This document shows, piece by piece, positions 34,945 to 43,948 of a stretch of 64,000 nucleotides of DNA. Below the pieces are notes generated by a model. It was not told the DNA's origin and did not search any database. It was given only the letters and a program-made list of their open reading frames with translations. Each line of letters begins with the position of its first letter. Position 1 is the first letter of the stretch. Where the stretch lies: the NCBI RefSeq assembly GCF_011046245.1, contig NZ_CP049241.1:2310001-2374000 (forward strand), read 5' to 3'. This DNA is from Allorhizobium pseudoryzae (GTDB lineage: Bacteria > Pseudomonadota > Alphaproteobacteria > Rhizobiales > Rhizobiaceae). The translations under genes and the position numbers were made by a program.

Positions 34945-35328
34945 CAGGTTCTCCGGCGGGTTCCGACAGCATGTCCCGCCGCTATCTCATCCACAGGCGG
35001 TGTGATGCAACCGTCACATATCGGTCCGGTCTTCAAAGGCGATGAGATTGGCCCTTTTCACGGACGGTTGTTGCTGCTAATGCGTGATCATCTTCAACGC
35101 CCGCACAAGGAGGCAGACATGGACATGACCGTGATGACGCGCCTCCGCCGCCCAGCCTGGTTGCTGTTGGCCTGAGGCGTTCGCGGTTTCCGCATATCTC
35201 CCGCAAAAATTATCTTTCGTGGCCGGCACTCGGCCTCGTACTGTGAATTTCCTCCCGTTGACGACCATGTCTTTTGGCGCGCTTGCGCAAGGGTCGGTTG
35301 CGACGGTCTTTGATGACGGAGCATTCTG
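34945..35328. other. 384-bp intergenic region between trmL and the first ABC exporter
   Basis: Contains a small ORF with a very good SD (35119-35175, listed separately). Two further inverted repeats are ggccg/cggcc (about 35221-35235) and cttgcgcaag (35283-35292). No tRNA, no strong intrinsic terminator and no known riboswitch was recognised by eye. Confidence 0.6.
35119..35175 (+). CDS. 18-residue small ORF with strong SD upstream of the ABC exporter
   Basis: ATG at 35119 preceded by aaggagg (35107-35113) at 5 nt spacing, by far the strongest SD near here. It encodes 18 residues (MDMTVMTRLRRPAWLLLA) with an Arg cluster and a terminal Trp-Leu-Leu-Leu. The stop codon and 3' half overlap an inverted repeat cgcctc (35140-35145) / gaggcg (35174-35179). 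The next gene starts 153 nt downstream on the same strand. This is a layout seen for regulatory leader peptides of exporters and resistance genes, but no function is established. Confidence 0.45.
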   Translation: MDMTVMTRLRRPAWLLLA

Positions 35329-37185
35329 ATGTTTGCCTGGTTTGAACAGCGCGTGAACCCCTATCCGACAGACGCGCCGCAACTGCCGCCCAAGGGCCTG
35401 TTTGCCTTCTGCTGGTATTATACGAAACCGGTCTGGCCCTGGCTGGTGGTGCTCGGCTTCTGCTCGATGGGCATCGCCGTGATCGAGGTGTTTCTCTACC
35501 AGTTTCTCGGCAATATCGTCGATTGGCTGAGCAGTGCCAACCGCGAAACTTTCTTGGCAGACGAGGGCTGGCGGCTGGCCGGCATGGCGGCGCTTTTGCT
35601 GATCGGCCTGCCGTTCATCGGTTTCTTCCATACGCTGACCATGCATCAGGTGCTGGCCGGCAGCTTTCCGATGATTGCCCGCTGGCAGATGCACCGTTTC
35701 CTGCTGCGCCATTCGATGACCTTCTTTGCCAACGAGTTTGCCGGGCGGGTCTCGACCAAGGTCATGCAGACGGCGCTTGCGGTGCGCGATGTGGCGATGA
35801 AGATCATCGATGTCTTCGTCTATGCCATCAGCTTCTTCGTCTCGATGCTGGCGCTCGTCGCCGCCGTCGATTGGCGGCTCGGCATTCCGCTGCTCGTCTG
35901 GCTGATCTTCTACATCCTCATTCTGCGGCACTTCATCCCGAAGCTGAGGAAGCTTTCGAGTGCGCAGGCGGATGCCCGTTCGATGATGACGGGCCGGATC
36001 GTCGACAGCTACACGAACATTGCGACGGTGAAGCTCTTCTCGCATGCCGGACGCGAAGAGACCTATGCCAGGGAGGGCATGGACGAGTTTCTGGGTACCG
36101 TGCATGGCCAGATGCGGCAGATCTCGCTCCTCAACATCGCGGTCGATATCAACAACGTGCTCGTGCAGTTCTCGGTGGCGGCGCTCGGCATCTGGTTCTG
36201 GCTGGGCGGCGATGTCAGCATCGGTGCGCTGGCGGTCGCGATCGGGCTTTCGATGCGCGTCAACGGCATGTCCAACTGGATCATGTGGGAAGTGGCGGCG
36301 CTGTTCGAAAGCATCGGCACGGTCTACGACGGCATGGGCATGATGACGAAGCCGCACGACATCCTGGACAAGCCGCAGGCGACACCGCTTGCCGCCCCGC
36401 GTGGCGAGATCGTCTACGAGGATGTCCGCTTCCACTACGGCAAGCAGAAAGGCGTCATCGAGGACTTCTCGCTCACCATCAAGGCGGGCGAGAAGGTCGG
36501 GCTCGTCGGTCGCTCCGGTGCCGGCAAGACGACGCTGATGAACCTGCTCCTGCGGTTCTACGATGTCGAGAAGGGCCGCATCCTGATCGACGGCCAAGAC
36601 ATCGCCCAGGTTTCGCAGGACAGCCTGCGGGCGCTGGTCGGTGTGGTGACGCAGGATACCTCTCTGCTGCACCGCTCGATCCGCGACAACATTTCCTATG
36701 GCCGTCCCGAGGCCTCCGATGAGGAGGTGATCGAGGCCGCCAAGCGCGCCAATGCCTGGGACTTCATCCAGGGCCTGGCGGACCAGCAGGGCCGCACCGG
36801 TCTCGACGCACATGTCGGTGAGCGGGGCGTGAAACTCTCCGGCGGCCAGCGGCAGCGGATCGCGATCGCGCGTGTCTTCCTGAAGGACGCGCCGATCCTG
36901 ATCCTCGACGAGGCGACCTCGGCGCTCGATTCGGAAGTGGAAGCGGCGATCCAGGAGAGCCTGTTCAAGCTGATCGAGGACAAGACGGTGATCGCGATTG
37001 CCCACCGGTTGTCGACGCTGACGCAGATGGACCGGCTGATCGTGCTCGACAAGGGGCGGATCATCGAGGAGGGGACGCATACCGAACTCGTCTCGCATGG
37101 CGGCATCTATGCGGACCTCTGGAACCGCCAATCGGGCGGTTTCCTCGCCGACCAGACCACGCAGGAGCCGGAGGCGGCGGAGTAA
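35329..37185 (+). CDS. ABC exporter, fused membrane and ATPase domains (paralog 1)
   Basis: 618 aa. Six-helix ABC transmembrane domain (residues ~30-330), then a nucleotide-binding domain. Walker A GRSGAGKTT, Q-loop, signature LSGGQRQRIAIARVFLKDAP, Walker B ILILDEATSALDSEVE and H-loop AIAHRLST are all intact, so the ATPase should be active. A half-transporter that must dimerise; related to MsbA/HlyB-type exporters. The start at 35329 follows ggag with 7 nt spacing. A close paralog lies 1.3 kb downstream, separated by a degenerate GGDEF gene. The substrate is unknown (lipid or drug); the upstream small ORF may regulate it. Confidence 0.92.
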   Translation: MFAWFEQRVNPYPTDAPQLPPKGLFAFCWYYTKPVWPWLVVLGFCSMGIAVIEVFLYQFLGNIVDWLSSANRETFLADEGWRLAGMAALLLIGLPFIGFFHTLTMHQVLAGSFPMIARWQMHRFLLRHSMTFFANEFAGRVSTKVMQTALAVRDVAMKIIDVFVYAISFFVSMLALVAAVDWRLGIPLLVWLIFYILILRHFIPKLRKLSSAQADARSMMTGRIVDSYTNIATVKLFSHAGREETYAREGMDEFLGTVHGQMRQISLLNIAVDINNVLVQFSVAALGIWFWLGGDVSIGALAVAIGLSMRVNGMSNWIMWEVAALFESIGTVYDGMGMMTKPHDILDKPQATPLAAPRGEIVYEDVRFHYGKQKGVIEDFSLTIKAGEKVGLVGRSGAGKTTLMNLLLRFYDVEKGRILIDGQDIAQVSQDSLRALVGVVTQDTSLLHRSIRDNISYGRPEASDEEVIEAAKRANAWDFIQGLADQQGRTGLDAHVGERGVKLSGGQRQRIAIARVFLKDAPILILDEATSALDSEVEAAIQESLFKLIEDKTVIAIAHRLSTLTQMDRLIVLDKGRIIEEGTHTELVSHGGIYADLWNRQSGGFLADQTTQEPEAAE

Positions 37186-37300
37186 TCCGCCGCATTCCCG
37201 GCCCTTGCGAGGGCCTTTGCTCGCATTTTAACGAAGCGTTTAAACTCTTGGATCGGTCCCCGGCCTTAAGATGGTCCGGTCACGATTCGGGAGTTTGCCT

Positions 37301-38407
37301 ATGTCGATCACCGCGTATGGAAGCACCAATGAGGCCTCGATCGGCCGCCAGGCCTCCGTTGTCCTGACGAGGCTCGGCCTCGATCTGACGCCTGCCAACT
37401 TTCATCTCGTCTGCCTGCTGTTGAAGGGAGACAATGCGGATTTGAAGCAGAGCTTCCTGCTTCTGAAGCGTCCTGTCTCGCAGGCGGATCTCACGGATCT
37501 GGCGCAGCGTTTCCTGCCCTTCCTGTTCGAGCCGGTCCAGCAGGTGGTCGATGCGCTGGCGCTCGCCCCGGTGCTGCCGAAGGTGGAAACCTCGCTCAAA
37601 GACATGCAGGTCTCGCTGCAGGACTTCGAGGCGCAGCTTGCCAAGGCGCAGGCGGTGTTTGCCGCGGCGCCGGAACCGGCCGCCGCGCCGCTCGCGCATA
37701 TGGTCCATCTGCTGAAACAGTCTGCCGGCGAGCAGGTCAACGTGGTGGCCGATCTGCAGGCCTCGGTGGCGCAATGGCTGGCGGAGGTTGCGCCCGTGGC
37801 GCCGCAGGATGATGCGTCGCAGGTGGCTGCCGGTCCGCAACCGGCTCCTTCGATGCCGGACAGCATCATCAGCCACGGACTGGGCGAACGGGCCACCATG
37901 ATGGGCCGTCTTCAGGCGCTGCATTCGGGCGAGCAGCATCTGGATGGCTACAGTCTGATGTTGTGTCGCGTCAGCGGTTTCGATGCCTATCGCGGCCCGG
38001 TGATGGCCAAGGCCCGCGACTATCTGCTCGACACGATCGGCCAGCAGACGGGTCGCCTGATCGGCAAGGATGACAGTGCCTGCTGGATGTCTGCGGATGA
38101 ACTGGGGCTGCTGCTGAATTCCAACACCGAAATCCATCTCACCGATGTCAGCAACCGGTTGCGGCATGTGGTGGACGGCGCACTCGGCCACGCACGGCGC
38201 ACGGTCAAGGATCTGCCATCGCTCAATTGCCGCTTCGGCTGCGCCACGGCCTATGGCACGGCGTCTCCCGCCCAGCTTTACGGCAGCGCGCGGCTGGCGC
38301 TGCAACGGGCGGAACTGACGGAGGACGAGACGCTGGTGATCAACGCCGTCTCGCCGCCCGTGGGCAACCGCCGCTACCACGCGATCTATGGCCGCTATTA
38401 CCAGTAG
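37301..38407 (+). CDS. Protein with degenerate GGDEF-like domain
   Basis: 368 aa. The N-terminal half (residues ~10-165) is alpha-helical with an LLLKGDNADLKQSFLLLK-type opening like other rhizobial diguanylate-cyclase N domains. The C-terminal half (~205-360) aligns with GGDEF enzymes: the DxxxFK strand reads CRVSGFDAYRG at 222-232 (metal Asp missing), and the GGDEF loop position holds SADEL (264-268). The active site is therefore lost and the protein probably binds another partner or nucleotide instead of making c-di-GMP. No transmembrane segment. It sits between two paralogous ABC exporters on the same strand with short gaps (115 and 98 bp), so co-expression is plausible. Start at 37301, gggag 8 nt upstream. 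Confidence 0.75.
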   Translation: MSITAYGSTNEASIGRQASVVLTRLGLDLTPANFHLVCLLLKGDNADLKQSFLLLKRPVSQADLTDLAQRFLPFLFEPVQQVVDALALAPVLPKVETSLKDMQVSLQDFEAQLAKAQAVFAAAPEPAAAPLAHMVHLLKQSAGEQVNVVADLQASVAQWLAEVAPVAPQDDASQVAAGPQPAPSMPDSIISHGLGERATMMGRLQALHSGEQHLDGYSLMLCRVSGFDAYRGPVMAKARDYLLDTIGQQTGRLIGKDDSACWMSADELGLLLNSNTEIHLTDVSNRLRHVVDGALGHARRTVKDLPSLNCRFGCATAYGTASPAQLYGSARLALQRAELTEDETLVINAVSPPVGNRRYHAIYGRYYQ

Positions 38408-38505
38408 CGGTCCCACCGATGCGAAGACAGCATGGCGTTTGAAGATTGCCAAGTTTTAAGGTGGGTCCTTCTTGTTGCATCCGCGAAAGAGCCTATACCC
38501 ATCTT

Positions 38506-40368
38506 ATGATCGACGCCCTGTTCCGCTTCTTCGAAAACCGCATCCAACCCTTTGCGCCGCGCGCTGATCTGAGGCCGCCCAAGGGCACGATCGCCTTCAT
38601 CTGGTTCTATGTGCGCCAGGCGAAATTCCCTTTCTTCGCCATGCTGGTTCTGGGCGGCATGACGGCGGCGATCGAGGCGGCGCTGTTCTGGTTCGTCGGG
38701 CGGCTGGTCGATATCCTGGCGAGCGTCAACAAGGCGGAGGGCTGGAGCGGTCTTCTGGCTGCGCACGGGTGGGAACTCGCTGGCATGCTGGTGCTGATCG
38801 GCCTCGTGCGCTTCCTGGTGACCATGGCGACCGCGGTCGTCGACCAGCAGATCATCACGCCGGGCTTTTACAATCTCGTCCGCTGGCAGTCCTACCAGCA
38901 CGTGGCGCGGCAAACGATCTCCTTCTTCCAGAATGATTTTGCCGGTCGCATCGTCACCAAGGTGTGGTCCGGCGGGCAGTCGGCGGGCGATCTCGTCACG
39001 TCGCTGATGGAAAGCGTCTGGTTCGTGCTGATCTATGCGGTCTCGATGCTGACGCTGATCGGCGGGCTCGACTGGCGCCTCGCGATGATCGTCGTTCTCT
39101 GGGTGGTGATCTTCTCCTTCCTTGCCCGCTATTTCGTGCCGCGCATCCGGTATCATTCGCGGGAGACGGCGGAGGCGGCCTCGATGCTGAACGGCCGCAT
39201 GGTGGACAGCTACAGCAACATTCAGACGCTCCGGCTCTTTGGCCGCGACGAGGTGAACGACCGCTACATGCGGGAAGGCTTCGACACCTTCCAATCGACG
39301 ACCATGATGTTCACCCGCTTCATCACCGGTGTCAGGGCCTCCATGGCGCTGCTCTCCGGCATCATGATCACCAGCATGGCGGCCCTCTGTATTCACCTCT
39401 GGCTGGATGGCCGTATCAGTTCCGGTGCCGTCGCCTTCACGCTGGCGCTCGTACTGCGCCTGAATTTCCTGCTCGGGCGGCTGATGACCCAGTTCAACGG
39501 CATCATGCGCAATTTCGGCACCGTGCAGAATGCCGCCGAACTGATTTCCCAGCCGATCGGCCTGACGGATGCCACGGACGCGCGGGATCTCGTCGTTGCG
39601 CGCCCCGAAATCCGCTTTGAGAATGTCAGCTTCCATTACGGTCGCGGCAAGGGCGTGATCGACAGCCTGAACCTCACCATCGCGCCGGGCGAAAAGGTCG
39701 GCATCGTCGGACGTTCGGGGGCGGGCAAGTCGACGCTCGTCAACCTGCTCTTGCGCTTCTACGATGTGGAGAGCGGGCGCATCCTGATCGATGGCCAGGA
39801 TATCGCCAAGGTCCGCCAGGAAAGCCTCCGGGTCCAGATCGGCATGGTGACGCAGGATACCTCGCTCCTCCACCGCTCGATCCGCGACAACATCCTCTTC
39901 GGACGGCAGGATGCCACGGATGCGCAGCTTCTGGCCGCCGCACGGCGGGCCGAGGCGGATGGGTTCATCCAGGCGCTGGAAGATCAGCGCGGCCGGAAGG
40001 GTTTTGACGCGCATGTCGGCGAACGGGGGGTGAAGCTCTCCGGAGGGCAGCGCCAGCGCATCGCGATTGCCCGCGTCATGCTGAAGGATGCGCCGATCCT
40101 GGTGCTGGACGAGGCGACCTCGGCACTTGATTCGGAAGTGGAAGCGGCCATCCAGTCCAATCTGGACGAGCTCATGAAGGGCAAGACGGTGCTGGCGATC
40201 GCCCATCGCCTGTCGACGATTGCAGCCCTCGACCGGCTGATCGTGATGGACAAGGGCCGCATCATCGAACAGGGCACGCATGCGGAACTCGTCGCGTCCG
40301 GCGGGCTTTATGCCGAACTTTGGTCGCGTCAATCCGGCGGCTTTCTGGCGGTCAACGAACCCGCCTGA
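38506..40368 (+). CDS. ABC exporter, fused membrane and ATPase domains (paralog 2)
   Basis: 620 aa, same layout as the gene at 35329: transmembrane domain, Walker A GRSGAGKST, signature LSGGQRQRIAIARVMLKDAP, Walker B VLDEATSALDSEVE and H-loop AIAHRLST. The ATPase halves are nearly identical in motif regions (QDTSLLHRSIRDNI; DAHVGERGVKLSGGQRQR) while the membrane halves differ more. This indicates tandem duplication with divergence of substrate recognition, or a heterodimeric pair. The start at 38506 is chosen because the frame above it (20 residues) is unlike the paralog and lacks an SD. Followed by a 448-bp gene-free stretch. Confidence 0.92.
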   Translation: MIDALFRFFENRIQPFAPRADLRPPKGTIAFIWFYVRQAKFPFFAMLVLGGMTAAIEAALFWFVGRLVDILASVNKAEGWSGLLAAHGWELAGMLVLIGLVRFLVTMATAVVDQQIITPGFYNLVRWQSYQHVARQTISFFQNDFAGRIVTKVWSGGQSAGDLVTSLMESVWFVLIYAVSMLTLIGGLDWRLAMIVVLWVVIFSFLARYFVPRIRYHSRETAEAASMLNGRMVDSYSNIQTLRLFGRDEVNDRYMREGFDTFQSTTMMFTRFITGVRASMALLSGIMITSMAALCIHLWLDGRISSGAVAFTLALVLRLNFLLGRLMTQFNGIMRNFGTVQNAAELISQPIGLTDATDARDLVVARPEIRFENVSFHYGRGKGVIDSLNLTIAPGEKVGIVGRSGAGKSTLVNLLLRFYDVESGRILIDGQDIAKVRQESLRVQIGMVTQDTSLLHRSIRDNILFGRQDATDAQLLAAARRAEADGFIQALEDQRGRKGFDAHVGERGVKLSGGQRQRIAIARVMLKDAPILVLDEATSALDSEVEAAIQSNLDELMKGKTVLAIAHRLSTIAALDRLIVMDKGRIIEQGTHAELVASGGLYAELWSRQSGGFLAVNEPA

Positions 40369-40589
40369 TCATCATTCGTGAAAAAGGCATGCCCGCATCG
40401 GCGCGAATCATGGTCAACTCCGCTCATCGCGGGGCTTGGTCAGCGCGGGATGATGCCGTTGGGGCAGGTGACCCGTTTCGGGCATCTCCTGCGCGTCGAC
40501 AGGGCCCATCGGTGCCGTAGGAATGCGATGATTTTGACCTGAGGCCGAATCGGCAGCCCCTGCGTGCAGTGCAACATCGCGGGTGCGCC

Positions 40590-40603
40590 TTGATCTGGCG
40601 CAA
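40590..40603. promoter_or_regulatory. Weak FNR/FixK-like box
   Basis: ttgatctggcgcaa, i.e. TTG-N8-CAA with the left half perfect (TTGAT) and the right half cgcaa against atcaa. 214 bp upstream of petA, which is far for direct activation. Confidence 0.25.
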
Positions 40604-40686
40604 GGCAAATGGGGAAAATCTCTGCATATGCAGGACTTCCGAGCTTTGTTGACCCGCGACAATGTGCCCATAGGCTGTTGGGGAGG

Positions 40687-40715
40687 CTAGACTTATTGTT
40701 GCGCGACGCTTAAAA
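40687..40715 (+). promoter_or_regulatory. Candidate promoter of petABC
   Basis: -35 ctagac (40687-40692; consensus CTTGAC of rhizobial sigma-70), 17-bp spacer, -10 ttaaaa (40710-40715). It would give a start near 40722, about 95 nt before petA. Confidence 0.4.
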
Positions 40716-40734
40716 AATTTGCGGGAGATGAGAG

Positions 40735-40755
40735 GCCGGTTGCGTCCAGACCGGC
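40735..40755 (+). other. 5'-UTR hairpin before petA
   Basis: gccggt (40735-40740) / accggc (40750-40755), 9-nt loop, within the predicted leader of the pet mRNA. It could influence stability; no function known. Confidence 0.35.
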
Positions 40756-40816
40756 TTCATGAGGGGCGAGGGGCAATGCAATACAATCACATTTCTGTGC
40801 AGAGGATGGTTTGACC

Positions 40817-41395
40817 GTGAGCGAGCACGACACGACGAGCGGAACCGTGGGCGAGCCCACTCGCCGCGATTTCCTTTATCTGACGACCGGCATGGCGGGT
40901 GCGGTGGGGGCCGCCGCCGTGGCCTGGCCATTCATCGACCAGATGCGGCCGGATGCCTCCACATTGGCGCTGGCCTCGATTGAGGTGAATGTCGCGAGCC
41001 TGGAGCCCGGCATGTCACTGACGGTGAAATGGCGCGGCAAGCCCGTCTTCATCCGCAACCGGACGGCAAAGGAAATCGAAGAAGCAAAGGCCGTTCAACT
41101 GGCTGAGCTGAAGGATCCGGTCGCCCGCAATGCGAATATCCCGGCAGACTCCCAGGCGACCGATCTTGATCGTTCCGCCGGCGAGGGCAAGGAGAACTGG
41201 ATCGTCATGATCGGCTCCTGCACCCACCTCGGCTGCGTGCCGCTCGGCCAGTCCGGGGATTTCGGCGGATGGTTCTGTCCCTGCCATGGCTCGCATTACG
41301 ATACGGCGGGCCGCATTCGCAAAGGTCCGGCGCCGCAGAATCTCGCCATCCCGACATTTACTTTTGCAAGCGATACCGTGATCCGGATCGGCTGA
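40817..41395 (+). CDS. petA: Ubiquinol-cytochrome c reductase Rieske iron-sulfur subunit
   Basis: Electron-transferring Rieske subunit of the cytochrome bc1 complex in the inner membrane. 192 aa with the GTG start at 40817, which gives MSEHDTTSG; TTG 40811 is also possible since agagga (40801-40806) is close to both. A twin-arginine type sequence TRRDFLYLTTG precedes one membrane anchor (about residues 21-40). The 2Fe-2S ligands are present in CTHLGC and CPCHGSH. Tandem petA-petB-petC spacing (12 and 26 bp) marks one operon. Confidence 0.96.
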   Translation: MSEHDTTSGTVGEPTRRDFLYLTTGMAGAVGAAAVAWPFIDQMRPDASTLALASIEVNVASLEPGMSLTVKWRGKPVFIRNRTAKEIEEAKAVQLAELKDPVARNANIPADSQATDLDRSAGEGKENWIVMIGSCTHLGCVPLGQSGDFGGWFCPCHGSHYDTAGRIRKGPAPQNLAIPTFTFASDTVIRIG

Positions 41396-41407
41396 GGGGA
41401 CTAATCA

Positions 41408-42679
41408 ATGAGTGGGCATTCCAGTTATCAGCCTTCCACGGGCTTGGAAAAGTGGATCGACGCGCGGCTTCCCCTGCCGCGCATGATGTATGACAGCTTC
41501 GTGGCCTATCCGGTGCCGCGCAACCTTAACTACGCCTATACCTTCGGCGCCATGCTGATGGTGATGCTGGTGGTGCAGATCCTGACAGGGGTAGTGCTCG
41601 CCATGCACTACGCGGCGGATACGACCGTCGCCTTCAACTCCGTCGAAAAGATCATGCGCGACGTTAACCACGGCTGGCTGCTGCGCTACATGCATGCCAA
41701 CGGCGCCTCCTTCTTCTTCATCGCCGTTTACCTGCACATTGCCCGTGGTCTCTATTACGGTTCCTACAAGGCCCCGCGTGAAATCCTCTGGATTCTCGGC
41801 GTCGTGATCTTCCTCCTGATGATGGCGACCGCCTTCATGGGCTACGTTCTGCCCTGGGGCCAGATGTCCTTCTGGGGCGCGACCGTCATCACGGGCTTCT
41901 TCTCGGCCTTTCCGCTGGTCGGCGAGTGGATCCAGCAGTTCCTGCTGGGCGGTTTTGCCGTCGATCAGCCGACGCTGAACCGCTTCTTCTCGCTGCACTA
42001 CCTGCTGCCCTTCATGATCGCCGGTGTCGTCATCCTGCACGTCTGGGCGCTGCATGTGACCGGCCAGACGAACCCGACCGGCATCGAGGTGAAGACCAAG
42101 ACCGATACGGTTCCGTTCACCCCTTACGCGACACTGAAGGATGCGCTCGGCCTTTCGATCTTCCTGATCGTCTATGCCTGGTTCATCTTCTACATGCCGA
42201 ACTTCCTCGGCCATCCTGACAACTACATCATGGCGGACCCGCTGAAGACCCCGGCGCACATCGTTCCGGAATGGTACTTCCTGCCCTTCTACGCCATGCT
42301 GCGCGCCATCACCTTCAATGTCGGCCCGATCGATTCCAAGCTCGGCGGCGTGCTCGTGATGTTCGGTGCGATCATCGTGCTGTTCTTCCTGCCCTGGCTC
42401 GACACGTCCAAGGTGCGCTCCGCCGTCTACCGTCCGTGGTACAAGCTGTTCTTCTGGATCTTCGTGGCAAACTCCATCATGCTCGGCTGGCTCGGCGCCA
42501 TGCCTGCGGAAGGCATCTATGTCATCCTGTCGCAGATGGGCACCGCCTATTACTTCGGCTTCTTCCTCGTTCTGATGCCCGTTCTGGGCCTGATCGAAAC
42601 GCCGAGGCGCATCCCCAACTCGATCACGGAGGCCGTGCTTGCCAAGAATGGCAATGTCACCGCCGACATGCGCGCCTGA
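41408..42679 (+). CDS. petB: Cytochrome b of the bc1 complex
   Basis: 423 aa, about eight transmembrane helices. Contains the heme-ligand histidines (for example in [18 protein letters not shown]), the Qo-site PEWY motif ([16 protein letters not shown]), and ends with the extra C-terminal helix of alphaproteobacterial cytochrome b. Carries two b hemes and the quinol-oxidation and reduction sites. ATG 41408 lies 12 bp after petA, with agggg a few nt upstream. Expressed with petA and petC. Confidence 0.97.
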   Translation: MSGHSSYQPSTGLEKWIDARLPLPRMMYDSFVAYPVPRNLNYAYTFGAMLMVMLVVQILTGVVLAMHYAADTTVAFNSVEKIMRDVNHGWLLRYMHANGASFFFIAVYLHIARGLYYGSYKAPREILWILGVVIFLLMMATAFMGYVLPWGQMSFWGATVITGFFSAFPLVGEWIQQFLLGGFAVDQPTLNRFFSLHYLLPFMIAGVVILHVWALHVTGQTNPTGIEVKTKTDTVPFTPYATLKDALGLSIFLIVYAWFIFYMPNFLGHPDNYIMADPLKTPAHIVPEWYFLPFYAMLRAITFNVGPIDSKLGGVLVMFGAIIVLFFLPWLDTSKVRSAVYRPWYKLFFWIFVANSIMLGWLGAMPAEGIYVILSQMGTAYYFGFFLVLMPVLGLIETPRRIPNSITEAVLAKNGNVTADMRA

Positions 42680-42705
42680 GCCAGAAGACGGAGAGGACCA
42701 ACCAA

Positions 42706-43566
42706 ATGAACAAGCTTGTAAAAAGCCTCCTGTCTCTGGCGCTGCTGACCGGTCTTGCGACCGGCGTGCAGGCCGCTGAAGAAGGCGCGCATGCCGAGGG
42801 CGGCACGCCGCATTACCCGATCCACAAGCCGCACAATCTGGACTGGAGCTTTGCCGGCCCCTTCGGACACTATGACAAGGGACAGCTGCAGCGCGGCCTG
42901 AAGATCTACACCGAAGTCTGTTCGGCCTGTCATTCGATGAACCTCGTCTCCTTCCGCACGCTGGAGGGGCTTGGCTATTCCGAAGCACAGGTGAAGGCTT
43001 TTGCCGCGAACTACGAAGTGCAGGACGGCCCGAATGACGACGGCGAGATGTTCACCCGCAAGGGTGTGCCGTCCGACCATTTCCCGTCGCCCTTCTCGAA
43101 CGTGCAGGCGGCAGCGGCGGCCAATGGCGGAGCGGCTCCGCCCGACTTCTCGCTGATTGCCAAGGCGCGCGGGATTACCCGCGGCTTCCCGCAGTTCGTC
43201 TTCGACATTTTCACCCAGTACCAGGAAGGCGGCCCGGATTACATCTACTCGCTGCTGACCGGTTACCAGGAGCCGCCGGCTGGTGTCGAGGTCGCACCGG
43301 GGACGCATTACAACCCGTATTTCGCCGCCGCCGCTTCGCTGGCCATGGCCCCGCCGCTCTCCGACGGTCAGGTGACCTATGACGATGGTGCGCCGCAGAC
43401 CCTCGACCAGTACGCCAAGGACGTGTCCGCCTTCCTGATGTGGGCCGCCGAGCCGCACCTGGAAGACCGCAAGCGCACCGGCTTCATGGTCATGGTGTTC
43501 CTGGCGATCTTCACGATCCTCATCTACCTGACGAAAAAGTCGGTCTACGCCAACAAGGAGCATTGA
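42706..43566 (+). CDS. petC: Cytochrome c1
   Basis: 286 aa. Signal peptide (KSLLSLALLTGLATGVQA, about residues 5-22), heme c site CSACH in EVCSACHSMNLV, an axial Met in the C-terminal half, and a C-terminal membrane anchor (GFMVMVFLAIFTILIYL). Transfers electrons from the Rieske protein to cytochrome c or a quinol-independent acceptor. Start at 42706 with gagagg 10 nt upstream. Followed by a bidirectional terminator. Confidence 0.97.
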   Translation: MNKLVKSLLSLALLTGLATGVQAAEEGAHAEGGTPHYPIHKPHNLDWSFAGPFGHYDKGQLQRGLKIYTEVCSACHSMNLVSFRTLEGLGYSEAQVKAFAANYEVQDGPNDDGEMFTRKGVPSDHFPSPFSNVQAAAAANGGAAPPDFSLIAKARGITRGFPQFVFDIFTQYQEGGPDYIYSLLTGYQEPPAGVEVAPGTHYNPYFAAAASLAMAPPLSDGQVTYDDGAPQTLDQYAKDVSAFLMWAAEPHLEDRKRTGFMVMVFLAIFTILIYLTKKSVYANKEH

Positions 43567-43590
43567 GCTTCCGGCGCAGGTTCGCGTATG

Positions 43591-43616
43591 AAAGGCGGCT
43601 TTCGGGCCGCCTTTTT
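43591..43616. terminator. Bidirectional terminator between petC and the MazF-like gene
   Basis: aaaggcggc (43591-43599) / gccgccttt (43606-43614), loop tttcgg, followed by ttttt on the plus strand and preceded by aaa for the minus strand. It overlaps the 3' end of the toxin gene. Confidence 0.85.
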
Positions 43617-43948
43617 CATGGCAGGATGTTTGCAAGTTCCCGCTCGCAGGCGAGCCTGTCCACGCCAGACAGCACACCCAGTCGCCGCAGAACAAGCTCG
43701 TTCGGAATCGTCGCGAGCCGCCAGCGGATGACACATGGTGTCTCGAGGCTCGCGGACTCCAGGTCGCGGATCAGGATGTTGCTCGGCCAGGCCGATTCCT
43801 TCGCGGTCGTGATCATGGCGACGATGGTGGCCTTGTTGGCCTCGTTGAAGCCAGGGCCCGACAGGATGACCACCGGGCGGCGCTTCAGCACCGGCTGTTC
43901 CGCAAAGGGGAAGGGCACGACGGCGGTGTCGTAGCGCTCACAGATCAC
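43616..43948 (-). CDS. MazF/PemK-family toxin
   Basis: 110-residue endoribonuclease-like toxin. The fold is recognised from TAVVPFPFAEQPVLKRRPVVILSG at the N terminus (written in part), NKATIVAMIT and the C-terminal LGVLSGVDRL. The critical Arg/Thr region of MazF is partly conserved. It overlaps the upstream antitoxin by 11 bp (43938-43948), normal for a type II module. It sits between petC and apt, genes that are usually adjacent in Rhizobiaceae (from memory), so the module is probably acquired. Confidence 0.82.
   Translation of the reverse strand: MICERYDTAVVPFPFAEQPVLKRRPVVILSGPGFNEANKATIVAMITTAKESAWPSNILIRDLESASLETPCVIRWRLATIPNELVLRRLGVLSGVDRLACERELANILP

Larger units (their letters stand above)
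40369..40816. other. 448-bp gap between ABC exporter 2 and petA
   Basis: Holds no convincing gene. It contains the likely petABC promoter (40687-40715), a weak FNR/FixK-like box (40590-40603) and a short 5'-UTR hairpin (40735-40755), each listed below. The 85-codon open frame on the minus strand (40414-40671) has no SD or recognisable domain. Confidence 0.7.

Noticed and set aside
35077..37131. 684-codon minus-strand frame opposite ABC exporter 1, and a similar one opposite exporter 2
   Set aside because: Composition is typical of antisense GC bias; the exporter frames contain complete ABC motifs.
40414..40671. 85-codon minus-strand frame in the gap before petA
   Set aside because: No SD, no domain, His/Arg-rich; the region is better explained as regulatory.
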